Shown: in pieces, positions 43,415-52,162 of the stretch | Position numbering within the stretch: position 1 is the stretch's first letter | Layout: each line of letters opens with the position of its first letter | Origin: Arenimonas sp049195245 | GTDB lineage: Bacteria; Pseudomonadota; Gammaproteobacteria; Xanthomonadales; Xanthomonadaceae | Reading direction: 5' to 3' | DNA: 64,000 bases | Assembly: GCF_049195245.1 (NCBI RefSeq) | Contig: NZ_JBMIRR010000027.1 | Location: forward strand, 806,001 to 870,000 | Notes under the pieces: model-generated | Databases searched by the model: none | Seen by the model: only the letters and a program-made list of their open reading frames with translations | Told to the model about the DNA's origin: nothing | Position numbers and translations under genes: made by a program

Positions 43415-46400
43415 TCATCCTGCTGCCAACCGCCCGTCGTCATCCCGGTGCAGCAGGCGATAGAGCGCCGGCAAGACCAGCAGAGTCAGCAGCGTCGACG
43501 ACACGATACCGCCGATCACAACGGTAGCAAGGGGCCGCTGCACTTCCGCGCCTGCGCCGACGTTGAAGGCCATCGGCACGAACCCGAGCGAAGCCACCAG
43601 CGCAGTCATCAGCACCGGTCGCAGCCGGCCAAGCGCACCGTCGCGGATCGCATCGTCCAGCCGGTCGCCTTCTTCCCGCAGCTTGCGAATGAAGGAGATC
43701 ATCACGATGCCGTTAAGCACCGCTACGCCCGAGAGCGCGATGAAACCCACGCCCGCCGAGATTGATAGCGGGATATCCCGCAGCCAGAGCGCCAATACCC
43801 CGCCCGTCAGCGCCAATGGCACACCGCTGAAGATCACAGCGGCGTCCCGACCCGAGCCGAAGGCCATGAACAGCAGCCCGAAGATCAGCACCAGAGTCAC
43901 GGGCACCACCACCGACAACCGCTGGCTGGCTGCGATCAGCTGCTCGAAGGTGCCGCCGTAGTCCACCCAATAGCCCGGCGGCACGGTCACTTCGGCATCG
44001 ATGCGCTGACGAAGCTCCGCCACGAAACTGCCCAAATCGCGTCCTCGGACATTGGCTGTCACAACGATGCGGCGCTTTCCGTTCTCGCGATTGATCTGAT
44101 TGGGGCCCTCAACGATCTCAAGGGTGGCGAGTTCCCGCAGCGGCACCGTGGTCGGGTTGCCGCTTGTCCAGTTCGCGCCGCGGCTGGTTTCATCATCCTC
44201 GCCCTCGTGGACGGGCAGCGGCACCGGGAGGTCGGCCAGGCGTGCCGGGTCGGCCCGCAAAGCCTCTGGCAGTCGCACCACGAGGTCAAAACGCCGGTCG
44301 CCCTCGAACAGCTGGCCGGCCACCGTACCGCCCACCGCCGTTCCCACGGCATCCTGCACCGCGACCTGGTTAAGCCCATACCGGACCAACCCTTCGGGGT
44401 TGGGGGTTATGGTCAAAAGCGGCAAGCCGGTCGCCTGCTCGAGCTTGACGTCGGCGGCACCAGGCACGGACTTGGCGACCGCCTCGAGCAGTTCGCCGAC
44501 TTCCACAAGTGTCGCAAGATCATCGCCGTAGAGCTTGATCGCGACGTCCGCGCGGACACCCGAGATCAGCTCGTTCATGCGCATCTGGATCGGCTGGGTG
44601 AACTCGTAGTTGTTGCCTGGCAGCTGTTTGACGGCTACCTCGATCTCGGCCACCAGCTCCGCCTTGGTCTTGCGTGGGTCAGGCCACTGATCGCGTGGCT
44701 TGAGCATGATGAAGGTGTCTGCCACGGACGGCGGCATCGGATCGGTGGCCACTTCGGCCGTACCCAGCTTGCCGAACACCCGCGCGACCTCGGGGAACTG
44801 CTTGATGCGCGCCTCCAGGGTGGCCTGCATGGTCACGGCCTGACCCAGGCTGGTGCCCGGAATGCGCAAGGCGTGCAGGGCGATGTCGCCCTCGTCCAGG
44901 CTTGGGATGAATTCCGAACCCAGGCGCGACGCCAGCAGACCGAACAAGACCACCAGGGCGGCCGCGCCGGCCACCACCGGGATCCGGAACCGAAGTGCCC
45001 AGTCCAATGCCGGACCATAACCTCTGCGGACGGACCGCAGCACCCGGCTTTCCTTTTCCTGCACCTTGCCACCCAGGAATACCGCCACCGCCGCCGGAAC
45101 GAAAGTCAGCGACAGCAGCATCGCTGCAGTCAGCGCCAGCACGACGGTGAAAGCCATCGGATGGAACATCTTGCCCTCGATGCCGGTAAGTGCAAACACG
45201 GGCAGGTAGACCGCCGCGATGATTGCCACGCCGAACAGACTGGGCTTGATGACCTCGGCGGTGGCTGAGGCGGTGAGATCGAAGCGCTCCTCGCGGGTCA
45301 GTAGCCGGCCCAGCGCGTGCTGGCGATCGCCGAAGCGGCGAATACAGTTTTCAATGATGATCACGGCACCGTCAACGATCAGGCCGAAGTCCAGCGCACC
45401 CAGGCTCATCAGGTTGCCTGAGACGCCGCCACGCACCATGCCGGTGATGGTCATCAGCATCGTGATCGGGATCACGGCCGCCGTGATCAACGCGGCCCGG
45501 AGGTTGCCCAGAAGGAGCAGGAGCACCACGATCACGAGCAGCGCGCCCTCGACCAGATTCTTGGTCACGGTGGCGATGGTCCGGTCGACCAGCGAGGTGC
45601 GGTCGTACACGGCCGTGGCCTTTACGCCGGGCGGAAGGGACTTCGACACCTCCGCCAGTCGCTCGGCCGTGGCGCGGGCCACCGCGCGGCTGTTTTCGCC
45701 GACCAGCATGAACACCGTTCCCAGCACGACCTCCTCGCCGTTCTGGGTCGCGGCGCCCGTGCGCAGCTCGGGGCCTTCGCCGACCTCCGCGACATCGCCG
45801 ACCCGGATCGGCACGCCGTCCCGGCGATCGAGCACGATGCGGCGCAGTGCCTCGAGGTTCGCCACCTGGCCCGGCACGCGCACCAGGTACTGCTGCCCAT
45901 TGCGCTCGATGTAGCCCGCGCCGATGTTCTGGTTGTTGCGGGCCACGGCGTCAACGACGTCCTGCAGGGTGAACCCGTAGGCCACCAGGCGGGCTGGGTC
46001 TGGTGTGATATGGATCTGCCGGGCGAAGCCGCCGATGGTGTTGACCTCGGTCACGCCCGGCGTATTGCGCAGCTGCGGGCGCACCACCCAGTCCTGCAGG
46101 GTGCGCAGGTCGGTGGACGTCCACGGCGTGCCGTCGGGCTTGGTCGCCCCCGGCTCCGCTTCCACCGTGTACATGTAGATCTCGCCCAGACCCGTGGCGA
46201 CGGGTCCGAGTTCGGGCTCCAGGCCGGGTGGCAGCTGCGACTTGGCCTGCTGCAATCGCTCCGCTACCTGCTGGCGGGCGAAGTAAATGTCGGTGCCGTC
46301 CTCGAACACCACCGTCACCTGGGACAGCCCATAGCGCGAGAGCGATCGGGTGTATTCAAGCTTGGCCAGTCCGGCGATGGCCGTCTCGATGGGAAAAGTC

Positions 46401-46615
46401 ACCCGCTGCTCGGACTCCAACGGCGAGTAGCCGGGCGCCTCGGTGTTGATCTGGACCTGCACATTCGTGATGTCTGGAGTGGCGTCGATCGGCAGCTTGG
46501 TGAAGCTCCACACGCCTAGCGCACACAGCGCCGCCGTCAACAGAAGCATCAGCCAGCGGTGCGCGATCGCGAACCGGATTAACCGCTCGAGGAAACCGGG
46601 CTGCTCAGTGGTCAT
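43415..46615 (-). CDS. czcA: CzcA-type Zn/Cd/Co RND efflux permease
   Basis: A protein of 1066 residues. Features are LPIDATPDITNVQVQINTEA at the start, the helix 4 motif DFGLIVDGAVVIIENCIRR with the Asp and Glu used in proton coupling by CzcA, and EFTQPIQMRMNELISGVRAD in the second periplasmic loop. These features are those of the zinc/cadmium/cobalt subgroup. Its start overlaps the adaptor gene stop by 11 bases. It exports periplasmic divalent metal with the adaptor and channel encoded upstream. Confidence 0.94.
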   Translation of the reverse strand: MTTEQPGFLERLIRFAIAHRWLMLLLTAALCALGVWSFTKLPIDATPDITNVQVQINTEAPGYSPLESEQRVTFPIETAIAGLAKLEYTRSLSRYGLSQVTVVFEDGTDIYFARQQVAERLQQAKSQLPPGLEPELGPVATGLGEIYMYTVEAEPGATKPDGTPWTSTDLRTLQDWVVRPQLRNTPGVTEVNTIGGFARQIHITPDPARLVAYGFTLQDVVDAVARNNQNIGAGYIERNGQQYLVRVPGQVANLEALRRIVLDRRDGVPIRVGDVAEVGEGPELRTGAATQNGEEVVLGTVFMLVGENSRAVARATAERLAEVSKSLPPGVKATAVYDRTSLVDRTIATVTKNLVEGALLVIVVLLLLLGNLRAALITAAVIPITMLMTITGMVRGGVSGNLMSLGALDFGLIVDGAVIIIENCIRRFGDRQHALGRLLTREERFDLTASATAEVIKPSLFGVAIIAAVYLPVFALTGIEGKMFHPMAFTVVLALTAAMLLSLTFVPAAVAVFLGGKVQEKESRVLRSVRRGYGPALDWALRFRIPVVAGAAALVVLFGLLASRLGSEFIPSLDEGDIALHALRIPGTSLGQAVTMQATLEARIKQFPEVARVFGKLGTAEVATDPMPPSVADTFIMLKPRDQWPDPRKTKAELVAEIEVAVKQLPGNNYEFTQPIQMRMNELISGVRADVAIKLYGDDLATLVEVGELLEAVAKSVPGAADVKLEQATGLPLLTITPNPEGLVRYGLNQVAVQDAVGTAVGGTVAGQLFEGDRRFDLVVRLPEALRADPARLADLPVPLPVHEGEDDETSRGANWTSGNPTTVPLRELATLEIVEGPNQINRENGKRRIVVTANVRGRDLGSFVAELRQRIDAEVTVPPGYWVDYGGTFEQLIAASQRLSVVVPVTLVLIFGLLFMAFGSGRDAAVIFSGVPLALTGGVLALWLRDIPLSISAGVGFIALSGVAVLNGIVMISFIRKLREEGDRLDDAIRDGALGRLRPVLMTALVASLGFVPMAFNVGAGAEVQRPLATVVIGGIVSSTLLTLLVLPALYRLLHRDDDGRLAAG

Positions 46616-47858
46616 GCGAGGCCCCCGACTTCTCGATGTCGGCTTTCACGATATAGCTCTGACCCACTACCACCGGATCACCAGCTTTCAGGCCGGACAG
46701 CACCTCGACATTGACGCCGTCGCGGCGCCCCAGCTCCAGCGGCCGGATCTCGTAGTCGTCGCCGAAGCGCACAAACACCACGTCCCAGTCGCGGAAGCGC
46801 TGCAGCGCCGCCAGGGGCACCATCAGGTCCACGGACTGTTCGGCCACTGTGACGCGAGCGCGCACCGCAGCGCCGGGGCGCCAGCGGCCGTCGGCATTGT
46901 CCACGGTGGCGCGGGCGACCGTGCTCTGGCTGGCGGTTGCCGTCCCGGGCAGCACGCGGTCGAGCGTGGTGCGGGCACTGACGCCGTCGCTGAGCCGGGT
47001 CACTTCGACCGGCAATCCGGGCGTGATGTGCTGGGCGTCGGCGCCGAACAGGTGCAGGTCCACCCACAGGGCGGACAGGTCGGCGATTTCGAACAACGGC
47101 TGCTCGCCCGCCAGGTCGCCCACGGCGACATTGCGTGCCAGCACGGTGCCGCCCAGCGGCGCTGTCACCGCGTAGTCCGACAGGCTGACGTTGCTCTCGA
47201 CGGTCGCAAGCGCTTGGCCGGCGCGCACGGTGTCACCCAGGCCTACCCGCACGGCCTTCACCGGCCCCGGGAAGCGGGCTACGACGCGGGCATGCCGGCC
47301 TTCGATCGGCGTGAGCAGACCCTGCACGTCGTGTTCGTCCCGGATCACGCCGGGTCCGGCCGGGGCGACCTCGATGCCGGCGTCCGTGGCCACCGCGGCC
47401 GGGATGGTTGTGCGGCCTTCGTAGCTGGGGAAGGACCAGGTCAGCGCCTGGCCGTCGATGCGGGCGGTGACGGCCACGTCGAACGAGTGCGGTTCGTACA
47501 CCTCCAGGCTGCCCAGCAAATAGTCCTCCTTGGGCGTGAAGGTATGCGTATCGGTGATGTCCCCCAAACGCGTGAGCACGACACTCAGCTCGCCGGCGGT
47601 GGGCGGAAGCGGCTCGCCATCCTTGTAGAGCCAGGCGCGATATTCGGGCGGCGCACCGTCCTCGAAGATCGCCAGCTCCACGGTGTAGGGACCTTCGGAG
47701 AGCAGGCGGCCGCTGTGGGCGCCCTTGGCGGGTTCGGTTTCAGCCTCGGCGTGGTCGTCGCCGCCTTCGCCGTGGGCGTGGGCGTCGGGCTCGGGGCCGC
47801 CGCAGGCCGCGAGACCCAGGGTGAGCAGGAAGGGCAGCAGGAAAGGACGCAAGTTCAT
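46605..47858 (-). CDS. czcB: CzcB-type periplasmic adaptor lipoprotein
   Basis: A protein of 417 residues with lipobox LGLAACGG and a His/Asp/Glu-rich segment right after it (DAHAHGEGGDDHAEAE). The next 130 residues form an extra beta domain before the adaptor fold (FPGPVKAVRVGLGDTVRAGQ; VLARNVAVGDLAGEQPLFEI). The C-terminus ends GASHDH. It overlaps czcC and czcA, so all three are co-translated. Confidence 0.92.
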   Translation of the reverse strand: MNLRPFLLPFLLTLGLAACGGPEPDAHAHGEGGDDHAEAETEPAKGAHSGRLLSEGPYTVELAIFEDGAPPEYRAWLYKDGEPLPPTAGELSVVLTRLGDITDTHTFTPKEDYLLGSLEVYEPHSFDVAVTARIDGQALTWSFPSYEGRTTIPAAVATDAGIEVAPAGPGVIRDEHDVQGLLTPIEGRHARVVARFPGPVKAVRVGLGDTVRAGQALATVESNVSLSDYAVTAPLGGTVLARNVAVGDLAGEQPLFEIADLSALWVDLHLFGADAQHITPGLPVEVTRLSDGVSARTTLDRVLPGTATASQSTVARATVDNADGRWRPGAAVRARVTVAEQSVDLMVPLAALQRFRDWDVVFVRFGDDYEIRPLELGRRDGVNVEVLSGLKAGDPVVVGQSYIVKADIEKSGASHDH

Positions 47859-49132
47859 GGTGTGGTCTCGCTCGGGGCGCGTTCCGCGAGCACGAAGGGC
47901 TCAGCGGTCAGGCGCTGGATTTCGATCAGGGCGCGATGGAAGTCGCGGGCGGCGGCGATGCGGTCGCGGCGGGCGGACAACAGCTCGGCTTGCAGCTGCG
48001 CCCATTCCAGGTAACTCAGCGCGCCGGCGCGGTAAGCCTGGCCGGCGGAGGCTTCGGCGCGTTCCAGTGCGGGCAGAACCTTGTCCGTGGTCTGACGCAC
48101 GGCCAGGGCATCAACCTGCAGTCGGCCATGCGCTTCCGCCAGGGTGGCGCGCAGCTCCAGTTCACCGGCCTCGCGTTCGAGGGCCAGGGCGTCGAGCTCG
48201 GCGCGGGCAGCCCGGATCCCCGGCTCCGCCCGACGGCGATTTCCCAGCGGCACCGACAGCCCGCCCATCAGCGTCCAGTCGTCGCTGCCCTGCAGCCGGC
48301 GCACGCCGACCTGCCATTCCAGGTCCGGGCGCGACTGTGACTGGGCCAGCTGAAGGCGGGCCTCGCGCACGCGGGCTTCGCTGGCGAAGCGCTGCACTTC
48401 CGGGGTGCGTTCAAGCAGCGACGCAAGCGACGTGAAATCGGGCGTGGCTGGCAGGGTCAGCAGCTCCCCGGCCACCCGGCCGGTCGGCTCACCGCCCCAC
48501 ATCAGGGCCAGGCGACGGCGCGCCGCGTCGACGGCCGCTTGCGTGCGGGCGAGTTCGAGTTCGGTGCGGGCAAGCGCTGCTTCGGCACCCAACTGCACCG
48601 AGGATGGCGAGGCGCCGGCGACAACGCGACGACGGGCGGCATCGGCCGCCTTGCCGCGCTGGGCCAGGGTTGCTTCCAGCGCGGTGGCTTCCTCCTGCAG
48701 CGCCAGGACGTCGAGATAGCGCCGGGCGACCTCCGCCAACAGATCCAGACGGCGGGCCTCGGCTTCGACGTCCAGGCCGGCCATCCGCGATTGGGCGAAC
48801 CCGATCCTGGCCTCGCGCCGGACCGGGGACTCCAGTACAGAGCCCAGGCTCAGGGTCAGTTCGGCGCCGTCCGCGCCGCTATAGTCGCCGCTACCCAGCA
48901 CGTTCTCGAGGCTGGCGCCGGCCACCCATGCGGGCTTTTGCGCGGCCAGGTCGACCTCTGCTGAAACGATGGCCTGCTCCAGCGGCAAGCGGCGAAGGTC
49001 GGGATGACGTTCAAGGGTGAGTGAAAAAGCCTGGCGCAGGTCCAGGACGAAGGGTGGGGCAGTAGCCCGCGCCGGTAGGGCGAGGACAACGCAGCACCAC
49101 AGGGCGGCCATCGCCGCCTTGGCGTTCAACAT
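47855..49132 (-). CDS. czcC: CzcC-type TolC-family outer-membrane channel
   Basis: A protein of 425 residues with signal peptide AALWCCVVLALPARATA and the efflux-protein repeats (FSLTLERHPDLRRLPLEQAI; LLERTPEVQRFASEARVREA). It lies 53 bases after the CzcI-like gene and overlaps czcB by four bases. It is the outer-membrane exit of the second czc pump. Confidence 0.92.
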   Translation of the reverse strand: MLNAKAAMAALWCCVVLALPARATAPPFVLDLRQAFSLTLERHPDLRRLPLEQAIVSAEVDLAAQKPAWVAGASLENVLGSGDYSGADGAELTLSLGSVLESPVRREARIGFAQSRMAGLDVEAEARRLDLLAEVARRYLDVLALQEEATALEATLAQRGKAADAARRRVVAGASPSSVQLGAEAALARTELELARTQAAVDAARRRLALMWGGEPTGRVAGELLTLPATPDFTSLASLLERTPEVQRFASEARVREARLQLAQSQSRPDLEWQVGVRRLQGSDDWTLMGGLSVPLGNRRRAEPGIRAARAELDALALEREAGELELRATLAEAHGRLQVDALAVRQTTDKVLPALERAEASAGQAYRAGALSYLEWAQLQAELLSARRDRIAAARDFHRALIEIQRLTAEPFVLAERAPSETTP

Positions 49133-49185
49133 GGTGTTTCTCCGGAATCGGGCAATCGGGGCGAGGCCCCGGGGACGTCAGTACG

Positions 49186-49548
49186 TCAGGCCGCGATCGG
49201 AGGGCGCAGGAATCGGGAGGAAGCGGAGGGGGTGTGTGCGGGCAGGCTCAGGCGTGGCGCCAGCGACTGGAGAGGGTGAGGCGTCCAGGTCAGCATCGGT
49301 GCCGGGAGGGCGGTGGCATGTAGGCAGCAGTCGAACGCATGTAGCAGGCCATCCAGGCTGCCGGGGGCCGGCGACTCCTCAGCCACCGCGTCACTGGGGC
49401 CACCCGCAGCGGCATCGGCAAGTGCATGCTCGGCGTCGTGCAGTTCATGGGCGGCCGACAGCACGGGCTGCGCCAGCAGGCACAGCACCGTCAGGCCCCA
49501 GAACAGGCCTCGCAGGGAGTGCAGCAGGGAGCGCAGAGGCAGAGTCAT
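49186..49548 (-). CDS. czcI: CzcI-like small secreted protein
   Basis: Start at 49548 (MTLPLRSLLHSLRGLFWGLT) gives 120 residues. A signal segment is followed by HELHDAEHALADAAAG, then HAFDCCLHATALP with a CC/His pair, and the tail RFLRPPIAA. Position directly before czcCBA and metal-binding residues match CzcI. The RPPI tail recurs in the other leader proteins of this window. Confidence 0.6.
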   Translation of the reverse strand: MTLPLRSLLHSLRGLFWGLTVLCLLAQPVLSAAHELHDAEHALADAAAGGPSDAVAEESPAPGSLDGLLHAFDCCLHATALPAPMLTWTPHPLQSLAPRLSLPAHTPSASSRFLRPPIAA

Positions 49549-49588
49549 CGCGAGGCAGGGTAGCGGGTTTGGTGGCGGATACACAATT

Positions 49589-49933
49589 TCAGGCGCCTTG
49601 TTCATCGATTACGGCCTGCAGATCCGGTGGCACGGGCATCGGCTGGGTCGCGGGCACATTGGCGCCGCCGGTGTTGCCCACCGGCACCCACAGTCGCGAC
49701 AACAGCGCGGGCGCGACGATGCGCGCTGCCTGTCCCCGGATCTCGCGCCCGTCGCGCCGTTGCCAGCCAATCTGCAGCATGGCGAGATGGCTCTTCACGT
49801 GCAGCCAGGTGCGCCGCTGCCCGAGAATGTGGGCGCGCTCGAGATGGTGGAACGCACGAGCAAGGTCGCCATCGCGTCGGGCGACCTCGGCGAGGTCCCA
49901 CTCCTGCGCGAAAGCTTGGTCCAGCCGCGTCAT
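49589..49933 (-). CDS. DUF3703-family protein
   Basis: A protein of 114 residues with the family segments EWDLAEVARRDGDLARAFHH and LERAHILGQRRTWLHVKSH, helical TPR-like repeats rich in His, Arg and Trp. DUF3703 genes typically sit beside czc genes. No signal peptide, so cytosolic. It overlaps the CDF gene stop by four bases and precedes the CzcI-like gene by 40 bases. Confidence 0.85.
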   Translation of the reverse strand: MTRLDQAFAQEWDLAEVARRDGDLARAFHHLERAHILGQRRTWLHVKSHLAMLQIGWQRRDGREIRGQAARIVAPALLSRLWVPVGNTGGANVPATQPMPVPPDLQAVIDEQGA

Positions 49934-50580
49934 GGTGCCGTCTCCTCGGGGCAGGAGTCTGCCGGGCGTCGCCAGCCCGGCCAGGCCTCGCGCAGCACTT
50001 GCCAGGACGTGTGCAGGAACAGCAGCGCGATTAGGGTTCCGACCGCGATATCAGGCCAGGCACTTCCCGTCAGCGCCACGACCCCTGCGGCCCCGATCAC
50101 ACCGGCGTTGCTCGCCAGGTCATTGCGCGAACACAGCCAGACCGAGCGCATATTCAGGTCATCGCTGCGAAAGCGCATCAGCAGCAAGAAGCAAGACAGG
50201 TTGGCCAGTAGGGCGATCGCCGCCGCGGCCGCCATCAGCGGCGCCAGCGGCTCGGCTCCGATTATGAGACGACGCAGAACCTCCGCCAGTACCACCAGAC
50301 CGAACAGGCCCTGCAGAAGGCCCTTCACCACGGCAGCCCCATTGCGCTGACGAAGGCTGCCGCCGACGACGGCCAGGCTCAGGGCGTACACCCCGGCGTC
50401 GCCCAGGCTGTCGAGCGAATCGGCCTGCAGGGCGCTGGAGTCGGCCCACCAGCCCGCCGTGAACTCGCCGATGAACAGCGCCGCGTTGATGACCAGCACG
50501 GTCCACAGGACCCGGCGCCGGGTGGCGTCCTGGAACTGGCTCAGGCTGTTGGCGGTGTCGTTGCAGTGACATCCGGACAT
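49930..50580 (-). CDS. Small CDF-family cation transporter
   Basis: A protein of 216 residues with Cys/His start (MSGCHCNDTANS) and about six membrane helices. The helix 2 site is DSLDSLGDAGVY; the helix 5 site is CSRNDLASN where HxxxD is usual. No C-terminal cytoplasmic domain. First gene after the divergent MerR-type promoter, it probably carries Zn/Cd/Pb out of the cytoplasm to feed the Czc pump. Confidence 0.82.
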   Translation of the reverse strand: MSGCHCNDTANSLSQFQDATRRRVLWTVLVINAALFIGEFTAGWWADSSALQADSLDSLGDAGVYALSLAVVGGSLRQRNGAAVVKGLLQGLFGLVVLAEVLRRLIIGAEPLAPLMAAAAAIALLANLSCFLLLMRFRSDDLNMRSVWLCSRNDLASNAGVIGAAGVVALTGSAWPDIAVGTLIALLFLHTSWQVLREAWPGWRRPADSCPEETAP

Positions 50581-50604
50581 GGCGCTTCCTCCACTGGTAG
50601 CGCT

Positions 50605-50635
50605 ACCCTAAAGCCTGTAGTCGCTACAGGGTCAA
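50605..50635 (-). promoter_or_regulatory. MerR-type promoter of second czc operon
   Basis: Minus strand: -35 TTGACC (50630-50635), -10 TAGGGT (50605-50610), 19-base spacer containing the perfect dyad CCTGTAG-TCG-CTACAGG (50614-50630). This is the PbrR/CadR-type operator. It drives the CDF-DUF3703-czcICBA-DUF3147-ynfA series, and the adjacent divergent merR gene is the likely regulator. Confidence 0.88.
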
Positions 50636-50654
50636 GCCCCTTGGGAGGTGCGTC

Positions 50655-51095
50655 TTGAAGATCGGGGAGGTCGCGGCCGCAAGTGGCTGCCATCTGGAGA
50701 CGATTCGCTACTACGAACGCATCGGGCTACTACCGCGCCCAGCGCGCACTGCCGGTGGATATCGGGCCTACGCAGGTCAGGACGTGGAGCGAATCCGTTT
50801 CATCACACGCGGACGGGATCTCGGCTTCAGTCTGGACGAGATCCGAAGCCTGTTGCGCCTGGCCGAGGATCCTGAACTGTCCTGCGAAGACGTGGATGCC
50901 CTGGCGCGGCATCATTTGAGCGAGATTCGGGCCAGGCAGCAAGAGCTGCGGCGCATTGCCCGCGAACTGGAACGTACCATTGCAGGCTGCGCCGGTGGCC
51001 GTCGGGGCGCCTGCGCGATACTCGGCGTGTTACAGCAACCCGCATCCCGGCCTTCGAATCGGAGGCACTCCGAAAACGTGCATCGTGCGCCCTGA
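50655..51095 (+). CDS. MerR-family regulator, PbrR/CadR-like
   Basis: TTG start at 50655 (MKIGEVAAASGCHLETIRYY) gives 146 residues. The sequence is close to the first PbrR-like protein of this window. Metal-binding Cys are in SGCH near 12, LSCEDV near 77, and GCAGGRRGAC near 112-119. It should bind the dyad at 50614-50630. The plus-strand CDF gene follows after 82 bases. Confidence 0.9.
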   Translation: MKIGEVAAASGCHLETIRYYERIGLLPRPARTAGGYRAYAGQDVERIRFITRGRDLGFSLDEIRSLLRLAEDPELSCEDVDALARHHLSEIRARQQELRRIARELERTIAGCAGGRRGACAILGVLQQPASRPSNRRHSENVHRAP

Positions 51096-51177
51096 GGAAG
51101 CTTTGCTTCACGATCAGGAAACATTCAATGGGTGTGGGTCACAGTGCCGTGAACTGAAGCCAATTCTTGAGAGGCCC

Positions 51178-51792
51178 ATGAGCCAGGAAAATATCGACGT
51201 TGGAACATCCAGCCAACGTAGGATCCTCTGGATAGTTCTGGCACTGAACTTCGGATTGGCTGCAGCGTTCGCCGTGACCGGCCTTTCCGCCGATTCCAGC
51301 GCTTTGATCGCCAACGGTTTGGACAACCTATCAGACAGCGTGGTGTACGTGATCACTCTGCTCGCATTGAGTCGATCACCTGTGTGGAAGCGCGGCGCTG
51401 CTCGCGTATCTGGGGTCTTGTTGATCCTGTTCTCGGCGGGGGTGCTGTTTGACGTCGCGCGGCGATTCCTTACCGGCACCGAACCGATTGGAAGCATGAT
51501 GATGTGGATGGCTTTGGCTGCGGCCGCAGTCAATCTTCTCTGCGTGTGGCTTCTCAAGCGCATCCGTCGTCCCGATGTAAACATTCGCGCTGCAAGCACT
51601 TTCAGTACCAATGATTTCGTCGCGAATGCAGGTGTCCTTGTGGGCGGCGGACTCGTGCTCTGGCTGGATCAATCATGGCCGGATCTCGCGGTTGGAGTTG
51701 CAGTCGCGGGTATCGCGTTGAAGGGCGGCTTCGACATACTTCATGATGCCCATCATGAGACGGACAAGCACAGGAAGCATGCGAATCAGTGA
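51178..51792 (+). CDS. Small CDF-family cation transporter
   Basis: Start at 51178 (MSQENIDVGTSSQRRILWIV) gives 204 residues with about six helices. Helix 2 site reads NGLDNLSDSVVY (the first Asp of DxxxD replaced by Asn) and helix 5 reads FSTNDFVAN. It is the third CDF of this atypical type in the window, and it is codirectional with the merR gene, so both may be expressed together. DNA here is less GC-rich than the czc block. Confidence 0.8.
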   Translation: MSQENIDVGTSSQRRILWIVLALNFGLAAAFAVTGLSADSSALIANGLDNLSDSVVYVITLLALSRSPVWKRGAARVSGVLLILFSAGVLFDVARRFLTGTEPIGSMMMWMALAAAAVNLLCVWLLKRIRRPDVNIRAASTFSTNDFVANAGVLVGGGLVLWLDQSWPDLAVGVAVAGIALKGGFDILHDAHHETDKHRKHANQ

Positions 51793-52162
51793 GAGTCGCG
51801 AAGTATATTCCCTGGTCGGTCATGTCCGCTTCTGTCCCATTTGTTTGAACGCGGTTCGCTTGGACGACCAGCTGCGTGACGCTCACGACAGCTCACTTCT
51901 GCGAGATAAGCAGTCATCTGGAGACTCAGAAACATGCTGTCGCGAGCACCGCCCAGTGCAAATCCGATGCAACATCTCGAAGTCCGCGTTGTTCAACAGA
52001 ATGGGCCGAAAGGAGACGGGCGAGACCGGGGATTAGGGCCCGTTATCGAGGGTGAGTGCGGCCATTTGACCTGAGGACGCCATTTCACTGGGTGATCTTA
52101 AAATTAGGTAATTTTCAGTGGCGGGATAGCTGCGCATTCATCTGATTCGGGTTGCAATAAGG
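51793..52162. other. Intergenic region with left direct repeat
   Basis: About 370 bases, clearly richer in A/T toward its right end, with no gene. It contains the left copy of the 21-base repeat. The DNA composition change here marks the switch from the metal island to the defence segment. Confidence 0.5.
52033..52053 (+). repeat. Left copy of imperfect 21-bp direct repeat
   Basis: TTAGGGCCCGTTATCGAGGG then T. It matches the sequence at 54120-54140 at 18 of 21 positions in the same orientation. The pair brackets the DUF6602-like gene, suggesting an insertion or cassette boundary. Confidence 0.6.
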
